Shown: positions 32,191 through 43,511, counted from the first letter of the stretch. The stretch is DNA of 64,000 nucleotides from Eurosta solidaginis (GCF_040869045.1 NC_090320.1:251162978-251226977), one strand, 5' to 3'. Made by a program: numbers and translations. The notes: a model not told the origin generated them from the letters alone.

Positions 32191-32492
32191 TGTGAAAGTA
32201 CATGGAAACAAATATGTATAGCAAGAGGCAACACTTTTTTACTATTATGTTTACTTATTTGCGCTCACAATTCTTTATTTTTCAGTTTTGCCTTTTTCTA
32301 GACAACAGCTATTGTGTGGTTATTTCGATGTAACCTGAACGATGATACTGTGAAAGTACATGGAAACAAATATGTATAGCAAGAGGCAACACTTTTTTAC
32401 TATTATGTTTACTTATTTGCGCTCACAATTCTTTATTTTTCAGTTTTGCCTTTTTCTAGACAACAGCTGTTGTGTGGTTATTTCGATGTAAC
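32191..32492 (+). repeat. Tandem duplication of about 158 bp
   Basis: TGTGAAAGTACATGGAAACA begins at 32,191 and 32,349, and the following 144 bases are nearly identical (one visible difference, CAGCTATTG against CAGCTGTTG), ending in TTCGATGTAACC each time. Recent. No coding potential. Confidence 0.9.
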
Positions 32493-33187
32493 CACCTACT
32501 TTTGTGGGTAAACAATTATCCGGCTACTTTCGTGGGCAGAATACCAAAAGGGTACAAAAGCTACCACATGAAGAAAGTTGCCGTGGTGAAGAAATTTGTT
32601 ACCACATTAGAATCAGGCTGTTAATGACAGATTTGCCAGCATGTTGGCAAATCTGTTTTGTGTGTCAAACGTGACTGCAAACGCAACTGACACTATTTGG
32701 CAGCCCGTTTTCATTATTTTGGCAACATTTGACAACATATATGCCATAATGAAAACGAGGCTTAAGGAACTAAATCAAACAAGGGCCATCATACTATAGT
32801 AACTGCCGTTGAAAAATATATTTTTTCGTGGTTTATTGTTTTTAAATTTTTATTTGAGGCACCTGCTGGAAAATTGCATTTAAGTAATACTGCTTGAACC
32901 AGCAATCGTTGTTCTACCCGAACTTTGGTTTAGTTCTTATATCGATTGACCTTTCTTTCCTCTGCCTCTCCGACCCTATCCATAAATACGATATTTTCGA
33001 ATAGATCGGTGTCTGCCCACTTTCCGGAAAAAAGTATTATATTATATACTTATTTAGTCCAAGAACTACCTACAATGTGATAAATTCAAGTAAATCGTAT
33101 ATTAATAAAAGCGCTCTGGAATAATGGCACGTTATGCCAAATGATTTTTCACAGAAAAGGACTGTAGACAAAGAACTAACACTGAAG
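32493..33187. other. No recognised gene
   Basis: Bases 32,500-32,625 carry GTGGTAAC/TACCACATTAGAATCAGG phrases of a possible element end. Bases 32,640-33,187 show nothing I recognise. Confidence 0.4.
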
Positions 33188-33555
33188 CTAAATATTGCAG
33201 TTTTCGCCTAGTTCAAAAGTGGAATAATCAATAGCTCCGATTTGCTTCAGTTCAAGAGCAGAGATTCCCGCGCAACCAGGACATCCAGAAAATGGTTGAC
33301 CATTTTCTAAGAAAATTTTCCCGCTACATGACCGGCAATAGTTAAAACCGCACATTTATCGGTATGTAAATACCGCAATGCGTTTTCAAAAAAAAGCTTG
33401 TTTATTTTGTTTAGCTTTATTTCGTCTGGGTGTATGTAAGAATTTTTGAAAAGTAACCATGGATAACTAATGATAAGTTCATCGGAGACAAAATATACAT
33501 AGTGTACATATATTTCATTCAATCCAGCAATGTAGGCAATTTTATCTGTACTGAG

Positions 33556-33749
33556 CATTGCGCAACGATACAAGGTGGCAGCATGGAACACCTGATTATA
33601 AACTTTTTTTTATTTGATTTGATACATCAACTTCCGGTGCAGTACGATTTTGACATTTGTCCATCGAATTTACAAAAACAAAGTACATGGAATTTTTATT
33701 TATGTTTGTACTATGCCACCATGCTGCCACCTTGTATCATTCCGCTATG
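33556..33749. mobile_element. P-like miniature element, copy 2 (194 bp)
   Basis: Starts CATTGCGCAACGATACAAGG, ends GTATCATTCCGCTATG. GTACTGAG flanks it at 33,548-33,555 and 33,750-33,757. Interior as in copies 1 and 3 (GATACATCAACTTCCGG, ACGATTTTGACATTTGTCC). Inserted in the minus-strand frame described above. Confidence 0.92.
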
Positions 33750-33801
33750 GTACTGAGCTTAGGAAACGATAGGGAACCGATCCGCAATGAGTATATCAAG
33801 C

Positions 33802-33995
33802 CATGGCGCAACGATACAAGGTGGCAGCATGGAACAGCTGATTATACACTTTTTTTATTTGATTTGATACATCAACTTCCGGCGCAGTACGATTTTGACA
33901 TTTGTCCATCGAATTTACAAAAACAAAGTACATGGAATTTTAATTTATGTTTGTAGGTATGTCACCATGCTGCCACCTTGTATCATTCCGCTATG
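33802..33995. mobile_element. P-like miniature element, copy 3 (194 bp)
   Basis: Starts CATGGCGCAACGATACAAGG, ends GTATCATTCCGCTATG. TATCAAGC flanks it at 33,794-33,801 and 33,996-34,003. The first 31 bases agree with the 31-bp end of the Drosophila P element, as I recall it, at 19 positions, including the AAGGTGG block at the same place. Same 8-bp duplication size as P. Confidence 0.92.
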
Positions 33996-34030
33996 TATCA
34001 AGCTATACAAACATTCTTAGCTCACTGACT

Positions 34031-35879
34031 GGTTGAGAGCTACATATCTATACACTCTCCTGCTAAAAAATCATTTTGTGTGTTCATGGCCTATGCCCTA
34101 CAATGGTTATCGCCGTACAATGGGTCAGTACAATTGATGTCGTGGCCAAAAGTCTACGTATTTGTTATTCATAATTATTGGCATCGCCAGAGTGGTCAAA
34201 GCAATTGGCCGTATCTACAGTTGCAAAAATGCAGCCCCATTATGTTAGATCTTCATCGAAAGTGATCGTTTGCCAGGTTGCAGTAAAAAGAACATTCCAC
34301 AACCGACTATCTTGTGCTCAAAACGAGAAAAATCGATCACGATGTTGTCGACGCCAAGCATAGTTCTGACGTCCCAAAAGTGCGCGCTCTACAGAGTTCC
34401 AATATCGGCGAAGCTCGCTATTAGTTAAGCGCCAAGAAGTTTTTTTATCACGGTTTACTTTTATTGTCGCCTTTAGGGTTTCTGTCCCATAGTCTAGCAT
34501 TGCTTTGATTTTCGTCAGCATGCTCACAAAAAAAAAAACAAAAAAAATTAACCGGCTATGAGCGAGCGCCAGAGTTGGCAGCAGAGGGGTAGCCACTTTG
34601 GCGAATTTGTACCATTTTTGGTACGTTTTTTTGGTTTTGTGTGAAGGTATATATTGCACACAAACACTACTATCTCGTATTTAAAAATCGATTTGACAGC
34701 GGCGTTAATAATATCCTGCCTGGGACTAACCGAAGAGCTCTAGTTGGTTAAGAAGTCTAGATTCACATTGAACTCTTTAACAATTTCTTAACTGATCTGA
34801 ATTGTTAGGCGATAGGTTTTGGGCTCCCACGCGAAAAAGTGCAAGGTTATCAGGATTTAAAGACTAGGTGTCACGAGATCTGCCCTCCTTTTAAAAATAA
34901 GTGCAAGGTCCTGCTTCCGGGTTTACTTCATTCGCATGAGTACCGCTGGTAATGCCTGACAGAGTTCAATGCCTCGGAACATCCGAGTCGGAATTACTGC
35001 AAGCGTAATGTAGGACATAGGGCCAGAATGTCTCGTTCATCTTGAACTGCGGCATACGAATCATCAGCAGGGTTGAACACCGGCTTTATGAAATGATGAT
35101 CAATTTGGCACTGTTGTATGTATTGCTTGTCCGTAGGAACGCACTGGACATGGCTCGTACTATACAACCAATAGCTTAAGTTGGCATCAGTGTAGCACTA
35201 ACACAACATACACGTTGGCGTTGAATGTAATACTGTGTTAATTAAATGTCGTGATATGGCATATAGGTTTGAGGATTATTGTGTAACGGTACTTGCCCTC
35301 TTTGCGAGCCAATTTTGTCTGGCTGCGAATAGTAGCTTGAGTTAGACGGCAGGTTCAGGCTGTCCGATAACTGTAACGGAAGTCGCCGCGCTACGGATGT
35401 AGTGTATGGGATGTCATGCAGTGTTATTACGATTAGAAATTGTCTCCTATAAATTAGTGAAATCTAAAGCTCTGATAATGAGTATCATTAGTTAGTTTAG
35501 GGGTAAAGAGATACAGAACAGAACATGGCGGTGTGTAAGGAATTTGGGGTCCCAAAGCCAGCCTCGAGTCAACTCTTCAACAAAAAGGCTTCGAGGACAT
35601 TGAGTAAATGCTGTAACTATCACAGTGTAGCAAAATTCTCTGGCCGGTGGTGGTTGTCAGGCGCTTGTCCGAACTCTTTGCATACGCTTAGGACAATACA
35701 TCGTGGGTGTGTTGCTTCCACCTTTGGATAGGATAAGGTAGAAGTCTCTTATTAACTCCTCGGTTACGGGTTGTACCTACCTTATGTCGATGTTGTTTTT
35801 TCTAAAAGCGATTCTAAAAGTAAATAAAGCTCACGTTAGTGTGTTTTCAGTGGTATCACAACGGTCCTTTAGTACACAT
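34031..35879. other. No recognised gene
   Basis: A 113-codon minus-strand frame (34,659-34,318) contains a basic region (KATIKVNRDKKTSWRLTNSE) but no motif that I know. The stretch 34,690-35,800 has normal composition and is probably old repeat. Nothing can be named. Confidence 0.4.
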
Positions 35880-36190
35880 CTCCTACCCACCTCCACTCAA
35901 CATAACCCAATCAAATAAAAGCACATCAAATCACATACTTTATGCACAGGATAATAATGTGCTTTTTGGTGTGATATTATAGTTTACGCTCGGCCTGAAC
36001 AAGATAAAATAAGTTCATAAAATATCACATCATATGATCCCAATCGTATCGAATTAGTTCAAATAAAGTAAAAAATTATCACATCATACGAATTAATACC
36101 ATAACTTTGGTCAGCATATCATATCACACTACATACATCATGTCACATTGACATCATGCGATGTCACATCATATTGAGTCATTGGCAATA
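35880..36190. repeat. 'CACATCAT'-rich simple-sequence stretch
   Basis: Variants of ATCACATCATA recur irregularly (ATCAAATCACATAC, ATCACATCATACG, CATCATGTCACATTG, GATGTCACATCAT). Low-complexity, non-coding. Confidence 0.6.
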
Positions 36191-36995
36191 TTTAGCTAAT
36201 GTTGAAAACTCTGTGCGTGCTGGTTTTCGTTTGTATGACGAGTAATATGAATGCATGCACTTAAACAGCTACATTTTATTTGGATTTGATACAACAAAAA
36301 CAATTAAGTGGCAACTATGACTGGCGACTGTTTTTCCGTCGATGATGCGAGTATTCGTTTCCAACATCGTTGCTTTCTGGTCTTGATTTAGTCGCTAATT
36401 TGTGGTCGTTCGCGATTGTTTTGTATAACTCTAACGTTACTGCCATAATCAAAACTTTTCGCCTTTGTCATCGACGTTATTAAGTTTTTGTTTTTTTTTT
36501 AGTTGCTTTCGTTCTTAGTTAAAATCGTCAAAACGCCGTGTCGCGTTTTTTTTTCTCAATATTTTTTTCTATTTATTTGAGTGCTCACATATATATTATT
36601 GGCCTTCCATTGGCCACCAGTGTTTATAGTAACAATTGTAATTTGTTGTTTTTTTGCTTTTGTCGATAATACTATATTGTTTTATTATTCGCAATCCAAT
36701 TGCGTTATCGGCGTTTTGTTTTTTGCCGCCGCCTTTGTCTTCTTTGTGTATAATTCACACATTTCTACTATACAAATTCTTCTTTTTGCGAGACTGGCCG
36801 TCGTAGTACATAATTGTCATTGTTAGTGCCGATTTCGATGTCTTGTTGTGGTGTGTCGTCGTGTTTTATGCCAAGAGTGTTTTAAATCATAATTTTTTTT
36901 TTTTTGTAAAAACACTAAAAGTCAGTCAGTATCGTGCTTGCGTTTATCGTGTTCGCCTACTTTTTAAACGTTTTCTCGCTTTGGTTGTGGAGGAG
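36191..36995 (+). promoter_or_regulatory. Possible 5' region of a host gene (leader and splice donor)
   Basis: This stretch is free of recognisable transposons. AGTCAGTCAGTATCGTGC at 36,875-36,895 offers TCAGTC, a fly initiator match, without a clear TATA box. At 36,995 GTGGAGGAG is followed by GTAAAT, a usable donor. It could be a non-coding first exon for the signal-peptide exon at 44,441. That is a guess from position only. Confidence 0.25.
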
Positions 36996-36999
36996 GTAA

Positions 37000-37242
37000 A
37001 TGGCTTCGTACTACATACATAAAAACTACAGTGTTCTAGCGTCAGGTTGTGTCCCCCTGCTGACTAAAGAAAATACAATTTTGAAAGATCTAAAAGAATG
37101 TAAAAAGAAATCGTTTCCAAACAAAGTTTTTATATTCAAAAAGATTTTCGAAGGTGCTAATGAAGATGAAGAAATAAAAAAAAAACATAAGCTTGTACTG
37201 AATTTTTCGGGCGAACCGCCAGTACATCAACACAGAACGTAA
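37000..37242 (+). CDS. Possible small lysine-rich ORF (80 codons)
   Basis: The ATG at 37,000 opens 80 codons without low-complexity bias at its start (MASYYIHKNYSVLASGCVPL), then a lysine-rich part (KECKKKSFPNKVF), an acidic patch (NEDEEIKKK) and a histidine-containing end. It lies right after the possible donor at 36,995, so it would be either the first coding region of an unspliced transcript or an upstream ORF. No family recognised. Chance is a real alternative. Confidence 0.25.
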   Translation: MASYYIHKNYSVLASGCVPLLTKENTILKDLKECKKKSFPNKVFIFKKIFEGANEDEEIKKKHKLVLNFSGEPPVHQHRT

Positions 37243-37548
37243 AAAAAAATATAATAAAAAATATTAGTTGCAAAAAAAATTAATAAATTAATAAAAATAA
37301 ATAAAATGAAAATAACAGTAAAGAAAAAACATAATAAAATAGCTTAACGAAATTTTAAAAATTAAATTCAAAAAAAAAAAAATAAAAAATTTTAAATAAG
37401 AAGCACCTCACATTTTAAGGTCAAAAATTATAATATAAATTCAAGAGAATCAGCACAAGTTTTTGATATTCTCTTAACGAAATTACCCACCTTCAAACAA
37501 ACATTTGTAGCATTATAATGTGACGTACCAACCAAAACTGTACAATAA

Positions 37549-38489
37549 CAAGTAAGGAAGTCTAAGTTCGGGTGAAACCGAACATTACATACCCAGCTGT
37601 ACACTTGAAATGCTGTTGTTGTTTGTTTTGTGTGCTTAATAGTTTTACAAGGCTGTGCAATAATACATATACATATGGTTCTATTCTGAACTAATTTTTC
37701 TTCGAGTTATGGCTCCCGAAACAAAGAAAATTGCTTAGTCATAAAAAGGCGGTGCCACGCCCATTTTTAAAAAATTGAAGTTTTTCCTATTTATTGTTAT
37801 AAATCCACTTCGGCAAATGAAATACCATTGATATAAAGCTCTTTTTTGCAAGGATATAGCTTATTTTATTCGTCCACGACCCTTTTAAAAATCTTTTATA
37901 TGAGAATGGGCGTCGTCCTCAACCGATTTCGTTAATTTTTCTTCAAAGCATTCCTTATAGTAAAGGCAACCCCACTGCCGAATTTTGTTACGATAGGTTT
38001 AACGATTTTTGATTTATGATTAATATTTGTAAAATTGATTTTATCACAAGTGGGCGATGCCACGCCCATTTAAAAAAAATTCAAATTTTTATCAAGAGTC
38101 TCAATGTCAGTCCACACGTCAAATTTCCACTTTCTAGGTGTATTATTTACTAAATAAGCCGGTTTTTTGCGTTTTCCAAAATGTTAAATATATAAAAAGT
38201 GGGCGTGGTTATCATCCGATTTCGCTCATTTTCAATACCAATCCATTCTGGGTCCAGATAAGCTAGTGCCAAATTTATTTATTTTTTTGGTGAAGATATC
38301 TCAATATTTACTCAAGTTATCGTGTTAACGGACAGACGGACGGACATGGCTCAATCAAATTTATTTTCGATACTAATGATATTGATATATGAAAGTGTAT
38401 ATATATCTCGATTCCTTTATACCTGTACAACCAACCGTTATCCAATCAAAGTTATAATACCCTGTGTACAAGTACAGCTGGGTATAAAA
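37549..38489 (+). mobile_element. Short relative of the 8,904-11,878 element
   Basis: It opens AACAAGTAAGGAAGTCTAAG with the hairpin GTTCGG-GTGAAA-CCGAAC, contains GTGGGCGTGGTTATCATCCG and GTTATCGTGTTAACGGACAG, and ends GCTGGGTATAAAA. TACCCAGCTGTAC (37,590) and GTACAGCTGGGTA (38,472) are exact complements. These inner repeats differ in sequence from those of the longer element but pair equally well. No tandem array, no coding capacity. Confidence 0.8.
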
Positions 38490-38490
38490 A

Positions 38491-39075
38491 CTGTGCGTGT
38501 GATTATACCATTAAATTGTATCACTAGCGGTTAGCGTGCTTTTTTCCTTTCTCATCATCCAGTCTTCCCTCCTCCATACAGTTCGTATATTTAATTTTTT
38601 CCTTACATTTTTTTTGCTCTCTCTTTTTTCTTCTATGAAGAGGTGACTGACGGTCAATGACTGATGGTCAACATAATTTGTATTGTCTGCGCCTGTCCAT
38701 TCACATTGATTCTTTTCATTGTTGTTTCTTTTTGATCATCGTTCCTTAAATTTTTCCTGTTAGCCTGACCTCTGGCAGGTTTTGAATATGCGAATCCTCT
38801 TTATATATACCTACGTTGAATAGTATTGTTTATTTTTAAACAAGTTTCGGAGTTAGCTGAGAGAATTAGTGAAATTTTTTGCAATGCTAAAGTTATTTTT
38901 GTAAATGTACGAAATGGTAATTCGAAACACACATTTGAATTAATGTTTTTTGTTTAGTAAAATATATTGACTGCGCCTAAATTTTAAATGAGGGATTGCA
39001 ATTAACTGTAAAAAAACATACTGAAGGGGCTATGTGACCTGCATGAGAAGTACAACAACGCGTTCCTTATTACAC
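38491..39075. other. No recognised gene
   Basis: AT-rich, with T-tracts and short chance frames only. Confidence 0.4.
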
Positions 39076-40690
39076 AAGCTAGGTTAGGTCAGCTTGAACT
39101 GGCCGATCAATAAAGACCTCACTTAGACTGAATGTGTCCATAGTGTTATACGAATTTGTTTAACGACCAAAACCAAAACTCCTATTAGTTACCAGTACTT
39201 AGAATAACTCCGTCCTCTTCGCAAATACAAAAAGTTTTCTAGTACCTAGCTTAATTACTGCCTCGCGACCTAACCACTCTACCGCCCCTAGTAGCTGGAG
39301 GCTTCATCTTCGAGCGCAGGATACGAACACAGAACGCGTCCAACCGTTTCTTCCTGCAGACCGCACTTCCCACATGTGACGACAAAAGCGAGTGTCCAGT
39401 TAGTTTGCCCATCGAGAACATCAAGTCTTCTCTCGTTAGAGATATGAGCACGTGATCTAGGAAATTTTGATGAAATACTGTGTGAGATTATTGCCTTGAT
39501 CGCCGCCTGACTATCAATATTGTAACGAAATTAGTAAAATTCCGCTTATTCCAAACCGATATTCGAATCTCTAAACTGTTGAATAAATAACTCCCATATT
39601 CAATAATGCAAAATGTTCTATATTAGACTACTTCACAGTAACTCTTACTTCACAACTAATTACGTGTTTAAATCAAACTGCTTAGTCATGCCTCAGTTGC
39701 GCTGCTTTTATACTCTCGGTTTCCTCGTCCACCCACTTCTCCTAAGGTCTAGTAATTTCGTGAACTTCAAGCTTGGTTACCAACCATATACATGTATATT
39801 TGTTGTTTGTAGCTTTTGCGTGTGTATATGTGAGTACTACGTCGGCTGATGCTGACATGCGTTTGTGAGTATCTCTCTGCTGCCTTGTATGTATGTGTGT
39901 ACATGATGATTGATTTGTTTACGTACATACGAGTGGCTGCTTAGTGATGATAATATTCGTCACAATATAGATCTCTTCAAAAGCTTAGGCACGGAACCAT
40001 CTTGTTCATTCGCCCTATATTGAATGGCGGTATACTGCTATGGCCTTGTTGCAGTTGCTAGTGCTATATTTTTGGCCTTGTGTAGCTGTTCAACAAACAA
40101 GGACCCCACAGTAAAGTATGGGCTTTACAATTGCTTTAATAAGAGCGTTTGGGCGATAAGCCCCACGTGCATCCTCTTGCATGCATACAATGCCACGCAT
40201 TCTTGCTTCGCTCTTACACGTGAAGTTCTCACGAAAACGTATTGAAAAATATATTTCTAAGATATTTTGTGCTATACTTTTCTTTTAGAGCTACTCCTCC
40301 AAGCTAAGGCTTAGTCTAATTAGCGGCCTAATATTTCCTAGTAAATATTACTAGATTGGTTTCTGCCGCGTTGGCGGTTAATCCGATGCCCAGACATGTA
40401 CATCGAAAAGCGCTTGATCTATCAGAGTGCGTATTATTGGTTGACATCTGCTATTTATGAAGACTGAAAAATCGTCAGCATACGCCATAAGTTTGACTGG
40501 TCCTCTTTTGAACCGCCTAAGCAATTGATGGTTGATGACCAGCGTCCATATAATACCCCATCCTGTGGCGTTGCTCGGTTTGCAGATTTTGTGGCGTTGC
40601 ATAAACCCCAATGCGACATGATCATTGTGCCCCCAGCAGGTTAGGGGCATAGAATATAGCAGCGGCAGGTATGCCTGTCGTAGGAGACGA
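39076..40690 (-). pseudogene. Second LINE family copy, split by a solo LTR
   Basis: Minus-strand pieces: reverse transcriptase with VKLMAYADDFSVFINSRC and LVINHQLLRRFKRGP (40,650-40,378); a worn middle; an RNase H-like DSQAAI near 39,505; and the 3' end 39,400-39,076, which resembles 16,076-16,550 (CCGATCAATAAAGACCTCAC for CCGGTCCATGAGGACCTCAC). Stops occur throughout. The LTR at 39,521-39,964 interrupts it. Confidence 0.75.
39521..39964 (-). repeat. Solo LTR of a Gypsy-like element
   Basis: On the minus strand it starts TGTGACGAATATTATCATCA and ends ATTTCGTTACA, ends like those of the complete Gypsy at 53,150 (TGTTACGAATATTAGC ... TTCGTTACA). ATAT flanks both sides (39,517-39,520 and 39,965-39,968). 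It has a TATA phrase (GAGTATAAAAGC) and a following TTTGATTTAAAC. At 444 bp it is shorter than the 669-bp LTR. Its internal region was presumably lost by LTR-LTR recombination. Confidence 0.88.
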
Positions 40691-40982
40691 TTAAAATACC
40701 CAAATTATTCGAAGCGTTGTGTAGCGCAACCCTTTCAAGCGGTTGCCAGCGCAATTTATAGCTTCACCGACCCAATTGTCAAACTTACCTTTCCGTGGTG
40801 AATCCTGTTTCTTTAGCAGGTGAGGCTCTGGGCATCCAGAATTACTCATGGAACTAGGAGGTGGGGCGGGATGGCCTAGTGGGTTCAATGTGGTCATATC
40901 AAATCGTTTCAATGATGGTCAGGCTTGTAGCTTAAAAAAAACCTTCGGGGAGTGTCTTTATCAATTAAAACAACAACAACCT
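40655..40982 (+). repeat. SINE-like element with (CAA)n tail
   Basis: Plus-strand copy of the family at 24,543: GGCAGGTATGCCTGTCGTAG, GAGACGATTAAAATACCC, CCGTGGTGAATCCTGTTTC, CTTCGGGGAGTGTC and a CAACAACAA tail. A second partial copy in the opposite orientation follows directly at 40,985-41,118 (TTATCGATGTTGATGTGACT ... TTCTAGGCCATA), making a head-to-tail inverted pair. Confidence 0.75.
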
Positions 40983-41118
40983 CCACTTCCAGGTTATCGA
41001 TGTTGATGTGACTTTGCCGGTAGATCCGGTACGTTCGGGTAACAAAGCACCATTAGGGTACTAACGCGACCATCTCGGGAATGATTAGCATGACCACATG
41101 GAACCTTCTAGGCCATAA

Positions 41119-42819
41119 TTATGAAAACTGGCGAGCGCTTTCAATAGACAAACTACAGCATTATTTCGAAAAATCTGCGTTTACTACGACAACAACAACG
41201 TCAACAAATTTGACAATTTTAGTTAGTAGGCAAATGCTTCAAGTTTTTTTTTTACATCAAATTTTTTTTTAACCTTTTTTGTTTCTTTGGTTAGACTTCC
41301 ATCGCATTAACATACATAATGTAATTTCATACCATACCGCATAAACAAAATAATAAAACAGAAAAAGTAAAATTTTTCTGGCCACCATAACATTTTTTTA
41401 AGTGTTTGCATGCAATGAAAACGAATGTACATACACAAAATGTTATAAAATACAATAAACACCAATAAACTGAAATGAAATGCAACGATTCCAAACATTA
41501 AACAAACATTGAAAATACAATTTTTTTTCAGTGTAAGTATATTTTTTTGTCGTTTTTATATATATACAGCGAAAATGGTGAAATATTGTGATATAAAAAA
41601 ATTTTGATTACTTCTCAAAGCTTGAAACGTTTTTAAATTATTTACTGATCACCCTAAATTTCAAAATTTTCCGATGATTACGGAAAAAAATTATGTGTCA
41701 TTAAATAAAAGGAAAAAAAAAATTTTTAATTTATACAAACAAAACAAAAAAAAATTTTATACTAAAAAAACAGTGTAAATATATTTTTGCTTCTTAAATT
41801 TTTTAAATTTCGTTTTTAACATTGAAAATAATGAAATGTTGTGTTAACGTGTACACGTCAATTAAAACTTCAACAAGCTTTATACTTTCGAGTCTCTGAT
41901 CACCCCATTTAGTTTTTAAGTTATTGATATTTTTTTTTTTAATTGTGATGTCATGCAGTAAATAAATATATAACAAGCATAAAAATAAAAATTAAGTTTA
42001 ATTAAAACGCGAAATTCGAAAATTTTATTTATTATTTTATAAAATTAAATGTTCATCTTTTTGTTAAGTTATGTTTGTTTATGTGTTTCGGGGCCCTCAC
42101 GTCCCAGTTCAATCTTATGCGCTTCGAAAATAGTGAAATATGGTGTTGTTATTAATGAAAAAAGCTCACTAATAATAAAAGAAACTTGTTCATAAAATTT
42201 GTAACCTTCTTCAATTCTTTTTCTGTTCCCCTAATTTTATAAATTTTTATTTTATTTTTAATAATTACCGTCAAAAGGTGTCATGCTATATAAAAATAAA
42301 CACGAATACACAAACTTCAACACATTTTGCAAAACAGCAAAGTAATTTATTGCAACAAAAAAACCAGTATTTCTATATAAAAATATATTTCGCATTAAAT
42401 TATTGTATATAAAGTACACATGCTCATAACGAAAGCGTTAAAATATATTTTTTCTCTTTATTCTTCTTTTTTTCTTTTGTTATAAAATGCGCGCATTGAC
42501 TTCGCTGTGAACATTGACAAAAAAAAAAAAAAACTGAAACATTTTGTTTGACCCATCAACGTCTGCGATCAACGGTGTGGCTCTGTTGCCGTCATCGACA
42601 TCATCGTCGCCAACGCGCAACGTTGTCGTCGTCTCGTTATTCATTGTCGTCACTAATCGATTAATGTTTCTTTGTCTGCATTAAATTTTTTTTTATTTTT
42701 TATTTCTTTGATTGCAAAAATTGTTTATTCTCTTCTGTTTTGTCATATTGTTGCTAAAATTAAATGAAATTTTTGGTGGAAAATTATTCGCTTTTTCTAT
42801 ATTTATTTATTTAATTTTT
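41119..42819. other. AT-rich non-coding DNA, probably intron or upstream region
   Basis: A/T-tracts dominate. A GTC/GAC-triplet patch at 42,560-42,660 (CGTCATCGACATCATCGTCG, CGCAACGTTGTCGTCGTCTC) stands out from it. No coding frame has a recognisable domain. Confidence 0.45.
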
Positions 42820-43480
42820 CGGTTTTATTTAAAATAAAAACTGGTCATTTTATTAAATTTTTTTAAATTAAAATATGTTTTTTATTTGAATTTTATTTTA
42901 ACTTGAATTTGTTATAATGTTACTTTATTAAAAAAAACTGGTGATTCAATAATTTTTTTTTAATTAAAAATATAATTTAATTTAAAACCTTTTCACTTCA
43001 ATTTATTTCATTTTAATTTTGCATTTTTCTGCTTTATTTAAAAAAACTGGTATTCAATTGAATTTTTTTGAATTAAAAATAATTTTTTACGCGATTTTTC
43101 TTTACTTTTTTTAATTTTACTTTTTTATTTTTCTGTTTTATTAAAAATAAACTGGTTATTCAATTTTTTTTTTTAATTGAAAACATTCTTTTATAAATTT
43201 TTATTTCGCTTACCTTTTTTTAAATAAAATTTTTCTGATTTATTGAAAAATACTGGTTATTAAATTTTTTTTATTATAAACGTTTTATTATTTTTATTTA
43301 TTTTTTAATTTTTTTTTTATTTTATTTTTTATTTTATTTTTTTCTACTTTATTAAAAAATACTGGTAATTTAAAACTAAACTTTTTTAAAATTAAAAATA
43401 TAAAATTTTTTTTTTCACTTAATTTTTTTTAATTTCATTTATTTTTTAATTATTTCTTTTATTATTTTTTGCTACTTTTT
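42820..43480 (+). repeat. Cryptic array of about 100-bp units marked by ACTGGT
   Basis: In T/A-rich DNA the phrase TTTATTAAAAAA(T)ACTGGTNATT recurs with CTGGT at 42,841, 42,939, 43,047, 43,152, 43,253 and 43,362, steps of 98, 108, 105, 101 and 109. Between marks the sequence varies but keeps the order ACTGGT, T-run, AATTAAAAAT, TTTTATTT, TTCTGCTTTATT. Confidence 0.7.
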
Positions 43481-43511
43481 CCTTGTTTCAATTTTACATT
43501 TTGTCGTCAGA

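Larger units (their letters stand above)
33188..34016 (-). pseudogene. Broken minus-strand gene fragment with zinc-ribbon-like C-terminus
   Basis: If the two 194-bp insertions below and one copy of each 8-bp duplication are disregarded, one minus-strand frame is open from about 34,016 to 33,340. It includes STDKIAYIAGLNEIYVHYV and INKLFFENALRYLHTDK. Near 33,350 the frame must shift. From there a second frame runs MCGFNYCRSC, 14 residues, CPGC, then ELKQIGAIDYSTFELGENCN and a TAG at 33,188-33,190. The C-x2-C-x14-C-x2-C spacing is that of a zinc ribbon or half of a RING. Composition and continuity look like former protein-coding sequence. I do not recognise the family, and a viral or transposon origin is not excluded. 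The upstream end meets TAA at 34,017-34,019. Confidence 0.5.

Noticed and set aside
36581..36826. 81-codon hydrophobic frame
   Set aside because: T-rich DNA gives apparent membrane segments; start context and codon use are unremarkable.
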